A stretch of 64,000 bases of DNA from Methylopila turkensis (GCF_027922325.1 NZ_BSFL01000001.1:863610-927609), one strand, 5' to 3'; positions 18,624 to 28,320 are shown, counted from the first letter of the stretch. Notes: generated by a model not told the origin, from the sequence alone. A program made the numbers and translations.

Positions 18624-20479
18624 GTTTCAAATCTTACCCTAACGTCTCAGAAAGCAATATCGCGTGGTTAGGAGAAATACCAAGCCATTGGACCATTGCT
18701 CGCGTCAGACATCTATTCTGCATCAAGAAGCGAATAGCTGGAGAGATCGGCCATGACATACTGTCCATTACTCAGTCCGGCATTCGCATCAAGGACACGG
18801 AGAGCAACGACGGCCAGCTCTCAATGGACTACTCTAAGTATCAATTAGTTTACCCTGGCGACTACGCCATGAATCACATGGACCTGCTAACCGGATGGAT
18901 CGACATCGCGAGCGCTCCCGGCGTAACTAGTCCTGATTATCGCGTATTCGCCAAACGAGATAATGACAACATCAATTCGCGATATTTCTTATACATCTTC
19001 CAGATGGGGTATGAGCAGGAGCTTTTCTATCCATTGGGTCAGGGGTCCTCGCAACTAGGTAGATGGCGACTTCCGTCTGACGCATTCAACGAATTTACTT
19101 TGCCGGTTCCGCCCTTGGACGAGCAAACAGCCATCGCCGCCTTCCTCGACCGCGAGACGGCAAAGATCGACGCGCTGGTGGAGGAGCAGCGGCGCTTGAT
19201 CGCGCTGCTGAAGGAGAAGCGGCAGGCCGTCATCTCCCACGCCGTCACCAAGGGCCTGAACCCCGAGGCCGCGATGATGGACAGCGGCGTCGAGTGGCTT
19301 GGCGAGGTGCCGGCGCACTGGGAGGTCAAGGCGCTTAAAAGAGCGGTGTTCTTCCAGCGAGGGCATGATCTTCCTGCCGATGACAGGGTTTCTGGGCCCA
19401 TCCCGATAGTGTCTTCAGCAGGTATTTCCGGCTATCACGACACTGCGATAACGTCGTCTGCAACGATCGTAACTGGACGATATGGTTCAATAGGGCAATT
19501 TTACTTATTGCAACAGCCGTGTTGGCCTTTAAATACAGCGCTCTATAGCGTCGAGATCGCGCTTCCGAATCCACATTTCGTGAAGTATTTGCTAATGAAT
19601 GTCTCGCATCTATTTGTGATGAATGCAGCAAAATCAGCCGTCCCTGGCGTTGATCGTAATGACGTCCATCCGCTGAAAGTATCCGTCCCTCCTCCAACTG
19701 AACAAGAGCAGATAGTCGGATATTTGCAGTCGCAGGAAAGCCAGATCGATGAGGCGGTAAGCGTTTGCGAGAGCGCGATCGATTTGCTGAATGAGCGCCG
19801 TGCTGCCCTGATCTCGGCGGCAGTCACAGGCAAGATTGACGTGCGCGGCTCCGCCAAGGTGCTGCCGTTCCCCGTCGATCGAGCTCGCGCTCGCCGGCTG
19901 ATCGCCGCCGAGATCATCGACCGCTCGGCGCATCAAGCGACCTTCGGGCGGACAAAACTGCAAAAGCTCCTCTACCTCGTCGAGGCCCACGCCAACGTCA
20001 ACGAACTCGCGGGACGCTACGTCCGCATGCCCTACGGTCCTTTGGACCAGGATATGATCGACGAGATAGAGGGTGCGGCCGCTGATATGGGTTTCGCCGT
20101 CGATGATCCCGGCAACCGCAAGATGGTTCGATATCGCCCCGTTGCGGCTCGAGGCCGTAGTCGTGGTGAACTCGCTGAATGGTTAGGCGACGATCGCGTC
20201 GCCAAGCTGGACAAGCTCATCACAGATTTCGCCGACCTCGACACGCGCGCCGCCGAGGCCGTCGCCACGCTCTACGCCGTCTGGAACGACGCCCTGATCG
20301 ATGGCGAGACGCCGTCAGATGACTGGATCGTCAACGGCTTCCTGACCGCGTGGAATAAGACGAAGGCCGAGAATTTCGACCGCCATGAGCTTCCGCACCG
20401 GTTGGGCTGGATGCGCCGCCACGGCCTCGTGCCGACAGGCGCCGGGCCGAAGACCAACATCGGCGGGCTGTTCGCATGA
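18620..20479 (+). CDS. hsdS: Type I specificity subunit S with an extra C-terminal domain
   Basis: A 619-residue protein. The first target-recognition domain covers about 15-165, and the first conserved helix is at 167-212 ([18 protein letters not shown]). The second recognition domain is at about 226-358 and the second helix at 360-405 ([11 protein letters not shown]). A roughly 200-residue domain then follows (420-619) that normal HsdS proteins lack. Its segment [16 protein letters not shown] and [11 protein letters not shown] resembles the Panacea/DUF4065 fold. The DNA of both recognition domains is visibly AT-richer than the rest, consistent with domain exchange by transfer. Confidence 0.92.
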   Translation: MSFKSYPNVSESNIAWLGEIPSHWTIARVRHLFCIKKRIAGEIGHDILSITQSGIRIKDTESNDGQLSMDYSKYQLVYPGDYAMNHMDLLTGWIDIASAPGVTSPDYRVFAKRDNDNINSRYFLYIFQMGYEQELFYPLGQGSSQLGRWRLPSDAFNEFTLPVPPLDEQTAIAAFLDRETAKIDALVEEQRRLIALLKEKRQAVISHAVTKGLNPEAAMMDSGVEWLGEVPAHWEVKALKRAVFFQRGHDLPADDRVSGPIPIVSSAGISGYHDTAITSSATIVTGRYGSIGQFYLLQQPCWPLNTALYSVEIALPNPHFVKYLLMNVSHLFVMNAAKSAVPGVDRNDVHPLKVSVPPPTEQEQIVGYLQSQESQIDEAVSVCESAIDLLNERRAALISAAVTGKIDVRGSAKVLPFPVDRARARRLIAAEIIDRSAHQATFGRTKLQKLLYLVEAHANVNELAGRYVRMPYGPLDQDMIDEIEGAAADMGFAVDDPGNRKMVRYRPVAARGRSRGELAEWLGDDRVAKLDKLITDFADLDTRAAEAVATLYAVWNDALIDGETPSDDWIVNGFLTAWNKTKAENFDRHELPHRLGWMRRHGLVPTGAGPKTNIGGLFA

Positions 20480-21393
20480 GCCAGACCGTCGGGCAGTCGC
20501 TGGAGCTCTACTATGTCGACGGCCGCCCAGACGGCATGGTCACGGCGGAGATGTTCAATTGGACGGGGCACGTGCTCACGGCGCCGCGCACGCAGATCCA
20601 GGCGGCGCTCGGGCGCTCCGAGGCGGGATACACCGGCGTCTACCTGCTGCTCGGCGAGACAGAGGAAGGCCAGCCGCTCGCCTACGTGGGAGAAGGCGAG
20701 GACATCAGCAGCCGCATTCGGAGCCACGACGTCAAGCGCGACTGGTGGACGACGGCCGTGCTGGTCACGGCGACCGCGAACCGCCTGAACAAGGCGCACG
20801 CGAAGTATCTCGAGTCGCGGCTGATCGAGGTGGCCCGCCGCGTCGGCCGCACGCCGCTCGAGAATGGCCCCCAGCCTGCTCGCCCCAGCCTCTCGGAGGC
20901 CGACATCGCCAAGATGGAGGCGTTCCTCGAGAACCTCCTGATGGTTCTGCCTGCTGTTCGAGTCGACCTGTTCGTGCAGAGCGCCCGTCCTCCGGTGAAG
21001 CCGAGAACGGAGACAGCGCCGGACCCGAAGTCGGAAGCCGTGCGGTTCACGCTCGACCTAAAGAAGCACGGGATCACGGCGACCGCCTTCTATCTCGACG
21101 GTGAATTGGTCGTTGAGAGCGGATCCAGGGCGCGAATACATTGGACCGGGGAGCCCAACAGCTCCTATGAAAAGCTTCACAACGAGCTTGTTCGCGCCGG
21201 TGTGCTGGCCCCTCAAGGGGGGCACTGCGTGTTCACTCAGAACTACGCGTTCAAGAGCCCCAGCGCCGCTGCCGCCGTCATCAAAGGCCGCAACTCCAAC
21301 GGCCTGACGTCTTGGCGGTTGGAGGGCAGCGGCTTGACCTACAAGGAGTGGGAAGCTCAGGAGCTGGATGCGCAGGTAGAGGCTTTGATTTGA
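20476..21393 (+). CDS. GIY-YIG nuclease-like protein with C-terminal DUF4357
   Basis: A 305-residue protein. The GIY-YIG module is at about 52-125: GVY (54-56), YVG (70-72), conserved R80 and a candidate metal-binding E113. The C-terminal part (about 190-295) resembles DUF4357, ending with a stretch rich in S-A-A-A-V-I-K-G and NG-L-T-S-W. It overlaps hsdS (ATGA) and hsdR (TTGA), so it is made as part of the restriction operon. It may act as an extra nuclease or a control factor. Confidence 0.88.
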   Translation: MSQTVGQSLELYYVDGRPDGMVTAEMFNWTGHVLTAPRTQIQAALGRSEAGYTGVYLLLGETEEGQPLAYVGEGEDISSRIRSHDVKRDWWTTAVLVTATANRLNKAHAKYLESRLIEVARRVGRTPLENGPQPARPSLSEADIAKMEAFLENLLMVLPAVRVDLFVQSARPPVKPRTETAPDPKSEAVRFTLDLKKHGITATAFYLDGELVVESGSRARIHWTGEPNSSYEKLHNELVRAGVLAPQGGHCVFTQNYAFKSPSAAAAVIKGRNSNGLTSWRLEGSGLTYKEWEAQELDAQVEALI

Positions 21394-24300
21394 GCCTGCA
21401 CAAGGAGATCAGCTTCGAGGACGAGATCTGCGCGCATCTCGCGGCGCATGGCTGGATCTACGAGCCGGGCGCCGCCGCGCACTACGACCGTCAGCGGGCG
21501 CTGTTCCCGGCGGACCTCGTGGCATGGGTGCAGCAGACCCAGCCCAAGGCGTGGGAGGCTCTCGGCCGCAGCCACAGCGCGGACGCCGCCGCGGCGCTGC
21601 TCGACCGCGTCCGCAAGCAGATCGACGACCGTGGCGCTCCCGACGTCATCCGGCACGGCGTCGACATGGTGGGCGTGAAGGGGCGCATCGAACTCGCTCA
21701 GTTCCGCCCGGCGTTCGGGACGAACCCTGTCATCATCGCGGCCTATCAGGCGAACCGTCTGCGCGTCGTGCGGCAGCTCCGCTACTCCGCGGCGAACGAG
21801 AACTCGATCGACGTCGCGCTGTTCCTGAACGGCGTGCCAGTCGCGACCCTCGAACTCAAGACCGACTTCACCCAGTCGATCGCCGACGCCATCGACCAGT
21901 TTCGGTTCGACCGACTGCCACAGCCGAAGGGAAAGGCACGCGAGCCGCTGCTGTCGTTCCCCGGCGGCGCGCTGGTGCACTTCGCGGTGAGCAACAGCGA
22001 AGTCCACATGACGACCAAGCTCGCCGGCCCGGCGACGCGGTTCCTGCCATTCAACAAGGGCGACCATGGCGGCGCCGGCAACCCGACGAACCCGCACGGG
22101 CACCGGACCGCCTATCTGTGGGAGGAGGTTCTCGAACGCGAGAGCTGGCTCGAGATCATCGGCCGCTACCTCGTCGCCCAGCGGAACGCCAAGAACGCGA
22201 TCACTAGCGTGATCTTCCCGCGCTATCACCAGCTCGACGCGACCCGGAAGCTCGCGGCGGCGGTGCGCGCTGAAGGACCAGGCGGCAAATACCTGATCCA
22301 GCACTCCGCCGGCTCCGGCAAGACGAACTCGATCGCCTGGGCCGCGCACTTCCTCGCCGACCTGCACGACGAGGCGGACAGGAAGCTGTTCTCGACGGTG
22401 ATCGTCGTCTCCGACCGCAACGTCATCGACTCCCAGCTGCAGGATGCGCTGTTTGGGTTCGAGCGCACCACCGGCGTCGTGGCGACGATCCGCAGCGAGG
22501 GCGGCGCCAAGAGCGGCCAGCTCGCCGAGGCGCTGGCGCAGGGTAAGAAGATCATCGTCTGCACGATCCAGACCTTCCCCTTCGCGCTCGACGCTGTGCG
22601 CGAGCTCGCGGCCACCGAGGGTAAGCGGTTCGCCGTGATCGCCGACGAGGCGCACAGCTCTCAGACCGGCGAGGCCGCGAAGAAGCTCAAGCAGTTGCTG
22701 TCGCCGCAGGAGATCGCCGACCTTCAGGACGGCGGCGAGATGAGCGCCGAGGACATCCTCGCCGCCCAGATGGCCGCGCGAGCCGGCGAGACCGGCGTCA
22801 CCTACGTCGCCTTCACCGCGACTCCGAAGGCCAAGACGCTCGAGCTGTTCGGCCGCAGGCCGGACCCTGACCAGCCGCCCGGCCCCGCCAACCTGCCGGC
22901 GGCGTTCCACGTTTATAGCATGCGCCAGGCCATCGAGGAGGGCTTCATCCTCGACGTGCTGAAGAACTACACGCCCTACAAGTTGGCCTTTCGGCTCGCG
23001 AACGACGGGCAGGACTGGGAGCAGCAGGAGGTCGAGCGCAGCGCCGCGCTAAAGGGCATTATGCGCTGGGTGCGCCTCCACCCCTACAACATCGCCAAGA
23101 AGGTCGAGATCGTCGTCGAGCACTACCGCGAGAACGTCCAGCCGTTGCTCGAGGGCAAGGCGAAGGCGATGGTCGTGCTCGGAAGCCGGGTCGAGGCGGT
23201 CCGCTGGAAGCTCGCGATCGACAGCTACATCAAATCGAAGGGCTACGGGCTCGGCACGCTGGCGGCGTTCTCGGGCGAGGTGAACGACCGGGAGTCGAGC
23301 GAAGAGCCGTTCACGGAGGCGAGCGCCACGTTGAACCCCGGCCTCAAGGGACGGGACATCCGCGAGGCCTTCGCCGGTGCCGACTTCCACCTGTTGCTGG
23401 TCGCCAACAAATTCCAGACCGGGTTCGATCAGCCCCTGCTCTGCGGGATGTATGTCGATCGGCGGCTCGCAGGGATACAGGCGGTCCAGACCCTCTCGCG
23501 CCTCAACCGCGCCCATCCCGGCAAGGACACCACCTACGTCCTCGACTTCGTGAACTCGTCCGAGGAGATCCTGACCGCCTTCCGCACCTACTACGACACG
23601 GCGGAGCTCGAAGGCGTCACGGATCCGAACATCGTCCTCGACCTCAAGGCCAAGCTCGACGCCAGCGGGCACTATGACGAGTTCGAGGTGGACCGTGTCG
23701 CCGCCGTCGAGATGGACCCGAAGTCCAAGCAAGGCGACCTGATCGCGGCGATCGAGCCGGTGGCGGATCGCCTTCTCAAGCGGTTCAAGGCTGCACAGGA
23801 GCGCTTGCTGCGCGCCACCGAGCAGGAAGACGGCGTCGGTGCCGGGGAGGCCAAGGACGAGCTCGACGCGCTGCTGCTGTTCAGGGCCGACACGGTCGCC
23901 TACCAGAGCGCCTACAGCTTCCTGTCCCAGATATTCGATTACGCGAACACGGCCGTCGAGAAGCGCTTCCTGTTCTACAAGCGTCTCGTGCCGCTACTCG
24001 AGTTCGGCCGGGAGCGTGAGGGCGTCGACCTCTCGAAGGTGACGCTGACCCACCACAACCTCAGGAACGAGGGCCAGCGCCGCCTCGACGTTTCGGAACG
24101 CGACGAGACGAAGCTGATGCCCATCACCGGGATGGGCTCGGGCTCGGTGCAGGAGAAGGAGAAGGCGCTCCTCGCCGAAATCATCGCGCGAGTGAACGAC
24201 CTCTTCGGCGGCGACACCACCGACGGCGACCAGTTGAGCTACGTGACGACGCTGCGGGACAAGATGCTCGAGTCCGAGATCCTGGTGACGCAGGCGGCCA

Positions 24301-24512
24301 ACAACACCAAGGCGCAGTTCGACAACTCGCCGACCCTGACGGCGGAGCTGATGAACGCCATCATCGACGCCTTCGAGGCGCACTCGTCGCTCAGCAAGCA
24401 GGCCCTCGACTCTTCAAAGGTGCGCGACGGGCTCAAGGACGTGCTGCTGGGGCCTGCGCAGCTCTACGAGGCGTTGCGCGCCCGTGCTGACCAAGCGACC
24501 GCGGGCGCATGA
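21390..24512 (+). CDS. hsdR: Type I restriction endonuclease subunit R
   Basis: A 1040-residue motor nuclease. The PD-(D/E)xK nuclease site is D141...E155-x-K157 (ATLELKTDF). The SF2 translocase follows with Walker A GSGKT (308-312), DEAH (419-422), a TATP motif III and a motif VI region (QTLSRLNRAHPGK). The start is TTG 21390, which overlaps the stop codon of the GIY-YIG gene. The open frame extends back to 21312, but that part is out of register with the family N-terminus. The catalytic sites are intact, so the whole system looks functional. Confidence 0.95.
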   Translation: MSLHKEISFEDEICAHLAAHGWIYEPGAAAHYDRQRALFPADLVAWVQQTQPKAWEALGRSHSADAAAALLDRVRKQIDDRGAPDVIRHGVDMVGVKGRIELAQFRPAFGTNPVIIAAYQANRLRVVRQLRYSAANENSIDVALFLNGVPVATLELKTDFTQSIADAIDQFRFDRLPQPKGKAREPLLSFPGGALVHFAVSNSEVHMTTKLAGPATRFLPFNKGDHGGAGNPTNPHGHRTAYLWEEVLERESWLEIIGRYLVAQRNAKNAITSVIFPRYHQLDATRKLAAAVRAEGPGGKYLIQHSAGSGKTNSIAWAAHFLADLHDEADRKLFSTVIVVSDRNVIDSQLQDALFGFERTTGVVATIRSEGGAKSGQLAEALAQGKKIIVCTIQTFPFALDAVRELAATEGKRFAVIADEAHSSQTGEAAKKLKQLLSPQEIADLQDGGEMSAEDILAAQMAARAGETGVTYVAFTATPKAKTLELFGRRPDPDQPPGPANLPAAFHVYSMRQAIEEGFILDVLKNYTPYKLAFRLANDGQDWEQQEVERSAALKGIMRWVRLHPYNIAKKVEIVVEHYRENVQPLLEGKAKAMVVLGSRVEAVRWKLAIDSYIKSKGYGLGTLAAFSGEVNDRESSEEPFTEASATLNPGLKGRDIREAFAGADFHLLLVANKFQTGFDQPLLCGMYVDRRLAGIQAVQTLSRLNRAHPGKDTTYVLDFVNSSEEILTAFRTYYDTAELEGVTDPNIVLDLKAKLDASGHYDEFEVDRVAAVEMDPKSKQGDLIAAIEPVADRLLKRFKAAQERLLRATEQEDGVGAGEAKDELDALLLFRADTVAYQSAYSFLSQIFDYANTAVEKRFLFYKRLVPLLEFGREREGVDLSKVTLTHHNLRNEGQRRLDVSERDETKLMPITGMGSGSVQEKEKALLAEIIARVNDLFGGDTTDGDQLSYVTTLRDKMLESEILVTQAANNTKAQFDNSPTLTAELMNAIIDAFEAHSSLSKQALDSSKVRDGLKDVLLGPAQLYEALRARADQATAGA

Positions 24513-24668
24513 TCGTCTGCTGGTCGGTGCTGCGGCTCGTTCACAGACTCACCAGCAGCCGGCGCGACCGGGAGCTGCTGGTGTGGCCTTCGATGTCGAG
24601 ATTGCGGCCAGCGGCGCCCTGAGCGCGCTGGGGCGCGTGTTGGCGTTCTCGGCGCGCCAACCTTGTCG

Positions 24669-25044
24669 TCACCACATGCCCCACTCCGGGTTCTTCAGGT
24701 TCGCCTCGAGCGTAATCGCCTCCTCCTGCCGCCGGCGGTCCTCATCGCGAAGGGCGATGATCTCGTTCGCCCGCGCGAGAGGCCGACGCAGGGCCGCGGC
24801 GGTCCACTTGTCCCCGCGGGCCGGGCGATGTCCCCGAGCGTTCAGGAAGTCCGCAATCTTCGAAACCGCGGTGATGTTCTGCGACCGCGCCTCCTCGACC
24901 AGAGGCACCAGTTCCTCGGCCCGGCCGTCGGCCTTACGCCCTCGCGGTGGCGGCAGCGATCTTCCGCGCCTCGGCGATATCCAAGCGAGCGACCGCTCCC
25001 GGCTTACTCCAGGCACCTACTACCGCCGCTGCGGCAAGGTTCAA
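24669..25044 (-). pseudogene. Frameshifted recombinase-like helix-turn-helix gene
   Basis: The 3' frame encodes EARSQNITAVSKIADFLNARG followed by GDKWTAAALRRPLA, which matches the C-terminal helix-turn-helix seen in large serine recombinases and small recombinase-like proteins. The N-terminal part lies in another frame (GAVARLDIAEARKIAAATARA) and stops at TAA 24936-24934. A one-base shift near 24935-24950 would join them. A TTG at 25044 overlaps the stop codon of the upstream gene. It is either a dead gene or shifted by a sequencing error. Confidence 0.6.
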
Positions 25045-25553
25045 TGATGCATTTCGAAGACGATCATTTGCTCGGCCAATCGCCCCTCCCATTCGGAGGC
25101 GACGAAGGCCCAGCCGCCAGAAAAATGTTCGAGAAAGACGCTGTTAGGGTCAGCAATGTGAAGCGAGATCTGCTTCCAGCGCTCGTAGCATTGGTCCGGT
25201 GACGTCCAGCGAAGTCGGTCCCCAACGTTCGCCTCAACGAACAGCATCGGACTGACCCTTAAACGCGTCTTTATTTCTTCTACAGACAAATAGGCCACAC
25301 GACGCCCGAAAGCTCCTACCTCGTCCCAGAGTTCATCGAGTGGGATCGATGTGACAACGCGAAGGCTGGCGTCCATCAAAGTTGCCTCCCACTCCAGTCT
25401 GGTCGACCTTAGTCTGCGGCTCGCAATAACCGAATTCCAAGCAGCTTGGTCAAGCTCATGCGCTCGCCAGCTTACACTGCGGTCGGAAGCTGCTGGGTAG
25501 CTGCCGATAACGAGAACGCCGCCAGCGGCGCTCGCTGAGTCACCGGGCGACAT
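25041..25553 (-). CDS. Unknown protein upstream of the recombinase-like gene
   Basis: A 170-residue soluble protein with balanced composition, several tryptophans (W29, W39, W54, W76) and no signal peptide or membrane segment. Base composition is lower in GC than the flanking restriction genes, which suggests transfer. It ends with an overlap to the possible TTG start of the recombinase-like frame. I recognise no domain. By position it may belong to the defence-rich accessory region. Confidence 0.6.
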   Translation of the reverse strand: MSPGDSASAAGGVLVIGSYPAASDRSVSWRAHELDQAAWNSVIASRRLRSTRLEWEATLMDASLRVVTSIPLDELWDEVGAFGRRVAYLSVEEIKTRLRVSPMLFVEANVGDRLRWTSPDQCYERWKQISLHIADPNSVFLEHFSGGWAFVASEWEGRLAEQMIVFEMHH

Positions 25554-25685
25554 TCCAGATCCCCTAAGCTGCCTGCCTCACGTCTTCGATCGACTGGCGG
25601 CGAACCGCGCGCCGGGCGATAGTCTGGGTTCGCCTCCTCGCACACCGAGGCGCCCGCGGCACGGGCGCATGACTGTCGCTGCACC

Positions 25686-26144
25686 ATGACCAAGAGCCAA
25701 CTCCGCCTAACAATCGAACAGGACGACACGCTGACCGTGGTGATCCACGCCAAAGTCACTACGTCGACGTTCTCCGGCTACAGCGCGGCTCACTTCGAAC
25801 CGATGAGCGTTCGCCAGACATTCGTCCCTGCACTGATGGCGTTCCCTCTCTCCTCGGATAATCCCGCCACTCTTGAGGGAGGGTTCTGGAAACAGGGCGT
25901 GCAAGGCCAGCTCGATCAGATCCATCTTAGAGTAGTCGTTCGACCGCATGGAACTCGAGGAGCAATCCTCGTTCACACCGATGTTGCGACTGAAGTTTGG
26001 AACGGCGCGGACGTTGACCTTCAGCAGACCTGCACCGCTCGCTTCTTGACGAGCTATGAAGAGCTCAACAGATTTGCCTCAGCGCTCGATCAAGCCCTCG
26101 GTGCTATGTCCGGTGAGGTGGCTCTCTCAGCAATGGAGCTTTAG
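25686..26144 (+). CDS. Unknown protein of the accessory region
   Basis: A 152-residue protein rich in predicted beta strands (LRLTIEQDDTLTVVIHAKVT) with a helical C-terminal third (LTSYEELNRFASALDQALGAM). There is no export signal. GC content is below that of the core genes. It is divergent from the 25041-25553 gene and convergent with the HUH-endonuclease gene. I do not recognise the family. Confidence 0.6.
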   Translation: MTKSQLRLTIEQDDTLTVVIHAKVTTSTFSGYSAAHFEPMSVRQTFVPALMAFPLSSDNPATLEGGFWKQGVQGQLDQIHLRVVVRPHGTRGAILVHTDVATEVWNGADVDLQQTCTARFLTSYEELNRFASALDQALGAMSGEVALSAMEL

Positions 26145-26169
26145 GCGCTCCCTGCTGCGAAGAGCCCAC

Positions 26170-27594
26170 TCAGGCGGCCAGCAATACAGGTGGTTCTGCG
26201 CGCCGGGCGCCGGCGACAGGATCTGATCGCCGAGCAACGCTGCGCGGGCGGCTGACGACGCGACGACCGTGACGTGCGGCGGCGCGCCGGGCGCAGCGAG
26301 GAGCGGCCGATGGGCGCGCGGCGGCACGATCGAGGTGGGCCGCAAGGGCCTCGAGCACCGAGGCGGGCGGCGACAGAGGCGTCAGCGTGGTCGACCCCAG
26401 CATCGCCCGCACGTCGGTCGGCCACCGGAAACGGGGCTTGCGGGTCGGCCTCGAGGCGCGGGGCGTTCCGGCCACGCGCGCCTTCTGGTGCGCCCTGAAG
26501 GCCTCGTAGTGCGCCTTCGCGAGAGAGCGGAGCGGGCCGGACATCTTCATGGGCTCGCCCTTGAAGCGCGGCGCCCAGCTCGTGCCGGCGATGCGGGGCA
26601 GGAACTTCGGGTTGCTGAGATGCGCGTGCTTCATCATGTAGCTTGCCCAACCCACGCTGTAGACGGGCTTGACCATAAGCTGACGGCCGCGGCCGAAACC
26701 GACGCCGCCCGCGAGCTTGAGGGCCTTCTTGACGTCCTTCATCTCGTGGTCGGCGATGACGATGAAGCCGTGAACGTGAACGCGCCGGTCGTCGCGCATG
26801 AACAGCTTGGCGAGCGCCTTCTTCTTGCGGTCAAAGTCCCGCTCGAGGTCGAACGCCAGCGATCGCTTTTTGTCGGAGGTGCGATCCTCCACCGCCATCG
26901 CGAACAGCATGAGCTTCTGGATCTTGCCGAGCCGCAGGCAGATCCGGCGGTAGATCCAGTCGGCTGCGTCGTCGACGGCGCGGGCCTTCGCCTCGTTGGC
27001 GTCGTTAAGGTGCAGCGTGAAGGCGTAGACCTGTCCGGCCTCAAGGGCCGCATAGAACGCCGCGTCGAGCCGCATGTTGGCCGAGAGGTCGCGCTCCGCC
27101 GCGCAGGTTCGGTGCGTGGTCGGGTGGCCGATCCAGCGGGTGGACCAGTGCGGAAAGCTGCTGACCGACGTGGGCGCGGCCGAGGCGTCCCCGTCGGTCA
27201 GCAGGTCCTCGAGGAGGTCGTCCGCGGCCTTCTCGTTGTCGTTCTCAGCCTCAGGGTGGAAGGAGGAGGAGAAGGTCTTTCCCTTATAGACTACACCGAC
27301 CCCGTGACGGGCGCTGAGCCGACCCTGCGCGAACGTCTGGTAGTCTAAGGCGTGCGCCGCGTCGCGACGACGTGAAATCACGCGGCCCGAATTTACGCAT
27401 CTGTCAGAACGCGGCTTCGACGACGGCCTAGTTGAGGCCGGCTCGTGGCCGTCGACGGGCGCGTGTGTCTGGCCCTTGGAGGCCGCCAAGCGCACGTGCG
27501 AGGGCCGCGAGCTGACATCCGCGAGGAAGCGCGGGCCGCTGCGAAGGTCGTGGTCGTGGTGATGAACGTCGTTGTAGGCGAGCTGCTGGTGCAT
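26170..27594 (-). CDS. Putative HUH endonuclease (Rep/relaxase-like)
   Basis: A 474-residue protein. Residues 189-322 contain, in the right order and spacing, the three hallmarks of HUH single-strand nucleases. Motif I is VYAFTLHLND (189-198), motif II is RRVHVHGFIVI with the metal histidines H273 and H275, and motif III is GWASYMMKHA with nucleophile candidate Y319 and K322. Such enzymes nick and join DNA in rolling-circle replication or transfer. The first 150 residues are His- and Arg-rich, and the last 75 are Ala/Arg-rich and probably disordered. No plasmid or phage partner is nearby, so it may be a domesticated or stranded replication gene. Confidence 0.6.
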   Translation of the reverse strand: MHQQLAYNDVHHHDHDLRSGPRFLADVSSRPSHVRLAASKGQTHAPVDGHEPASTRPSSKPRSDRCVNSGRVISRRRDAAHALDYQTFAQGRLSARHGVGVVYKGKTFSSSFHPEAENDNEKAADDLLEDLLTDGDASAAPTSVSSFPHWSTRWIGHPTTHRTCAAERDLSANMRLDAAFYAALEAGQVYAFTLHLNDANEAKARAVDDAADWIYRRICLRLGKIQKLMLFAMAVEDRTSDKKRSLAFDLERDFDRKKKALAKLFMRDDRRVHVHGFIVIADHEMKDVKKALKLAGGVGFGRGRQLMVKPVYSVGWASYMMKHAHLSNPKFLPRIAGTSWAPRFKGEPMKMSGPLRSLAKAHYEAFRAHQKARVAGTPRASRPTRKPRFRWPTDVRAMLGSTTLTPLSPPASVLEALAAHLDRAAARPSAAPRCARRAAARHGRRVVSRPRSVARRSDPVAGARRAEPPVLLAA

Positions 27595-27676
27595 TTTCCG
27601 CGTGCGGGGTCAGCCGCAAATTGATGTAGAGCGAAGTTGACCTCCATTATGCGGCACCGCGCGCGCATCGGTCAAT

Positions 27677-27718
27677 AAAAAGGCCGCCGGGGTGACTAGT
27701 CCCGGCGGCCTTTTTTTT
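27677..27718. terminator. Strong bidirectional Rho-independent terminator
   Basis: AAAAAGGCCGCCGGG (27677-27691) pairs with CCCGGCGGCCTTTTTTTT (27701-27718) around a nine-base loop, with T-tracts in both directions. It lies 70 bases after the last gene of the copper operon and before the HUH gene. It insulates the two units. Confidence 0.92.
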
Positions 27719-27787
27719 CGCTCTACACACATCAGGCATGCACTGCCTCATATGTGCAGACACTATACATCGATCTCCAACGCAGCG

Positions 27788-28258
27788 CTAGATCGAATTG
27801 CCGCCCTTGAACTTCATGAAGGAGCGCGGCTCGCCATCTCCGAAAGCCATCACGTCGTAGGTTTCGGGATCGCGACCCTCGACCTCCATGCCGGGGGAGC
27901 CGATCGGCATCCGGGGAACCGCGAGGCCACGAATCTTCAGGCGCTCGGCCAGCAGGCGGTCGATCGCCGAGGCGGGCACGTGACCCTCGAGCACGTAGCC
28001 GTCGATCTCGGCCGTGTGGCAGGACCGCAGGCCGACGGGCACGCCGAGCTTCGCCTTCACGGCGTTGATGGCGTCGGTCTCGACGGACTCCGCCGGGTAG
28101 CCGGCCGCGCGGACATGGTCGACCCAGGCCTCGCAGCAGCCGCAGGACGGGTCCTTGTGGACCACCATCCGCGGCTTGGCCCCGGCGCGAGCCTGGCCGA
28201 CTGCGACGACTGTCGCGATCAGGGAGAGCGCTATCCTTCGGGTGATCAACTGCTGCAT
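27788..28258 (-). CDS. DUF411 metal-binding periplasmic protein
   Basis: A 156-residue precursor. The signal peptide covers about residues 1-26 (ending GQARA). The DUF411 core follows with KDPSCGCCEAWVDH, a likely copper-binding cysteine cluster, then a conserved SCHTAEIDGYVLEGHVP segment. DUF411 proteins accompany copper and silver resistance genes. The ATG at 28258 follows GAGGAGGG. It is the last gene of the operon that starts with csoR. Confidence 0.88.
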   Translation of the reverse strand: MQQLITRRIALSLIATVVAVGQARAGAKPRMVVHKDPSCGCCEAWVDHVRAAGYPAESVETDAINAVKAKLGVPVGLRSCHTAEIDGYVLEGHVPASAIDRLLAERLKIRGLAVPRMPIGSPGMEVEGRDPETYDVMAFGDGEPRSFMKFKGGNSI

Positions 28259-28320
28259 CGTTCCCTCCTCGGCTCTGGATGTTTGGGATCGGCGACCGCT
28301 CTTGTCGGCGGCCATGCGAG

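Noticed and set aside
26269..27348. A 359-codon plus-strand frame opposite the HUH gene
   Set aside because: It has no start signal or motif; the minus-strand frame carries the three ordered HUH motifs.
15642..27700. tRNA-Gln as the attachment site of the accessory region
   Set aside because: No second copy of the tRNA 3' end and no intact integrase was found up to about 35 kb, so tRNA-directed integration is not supported here.
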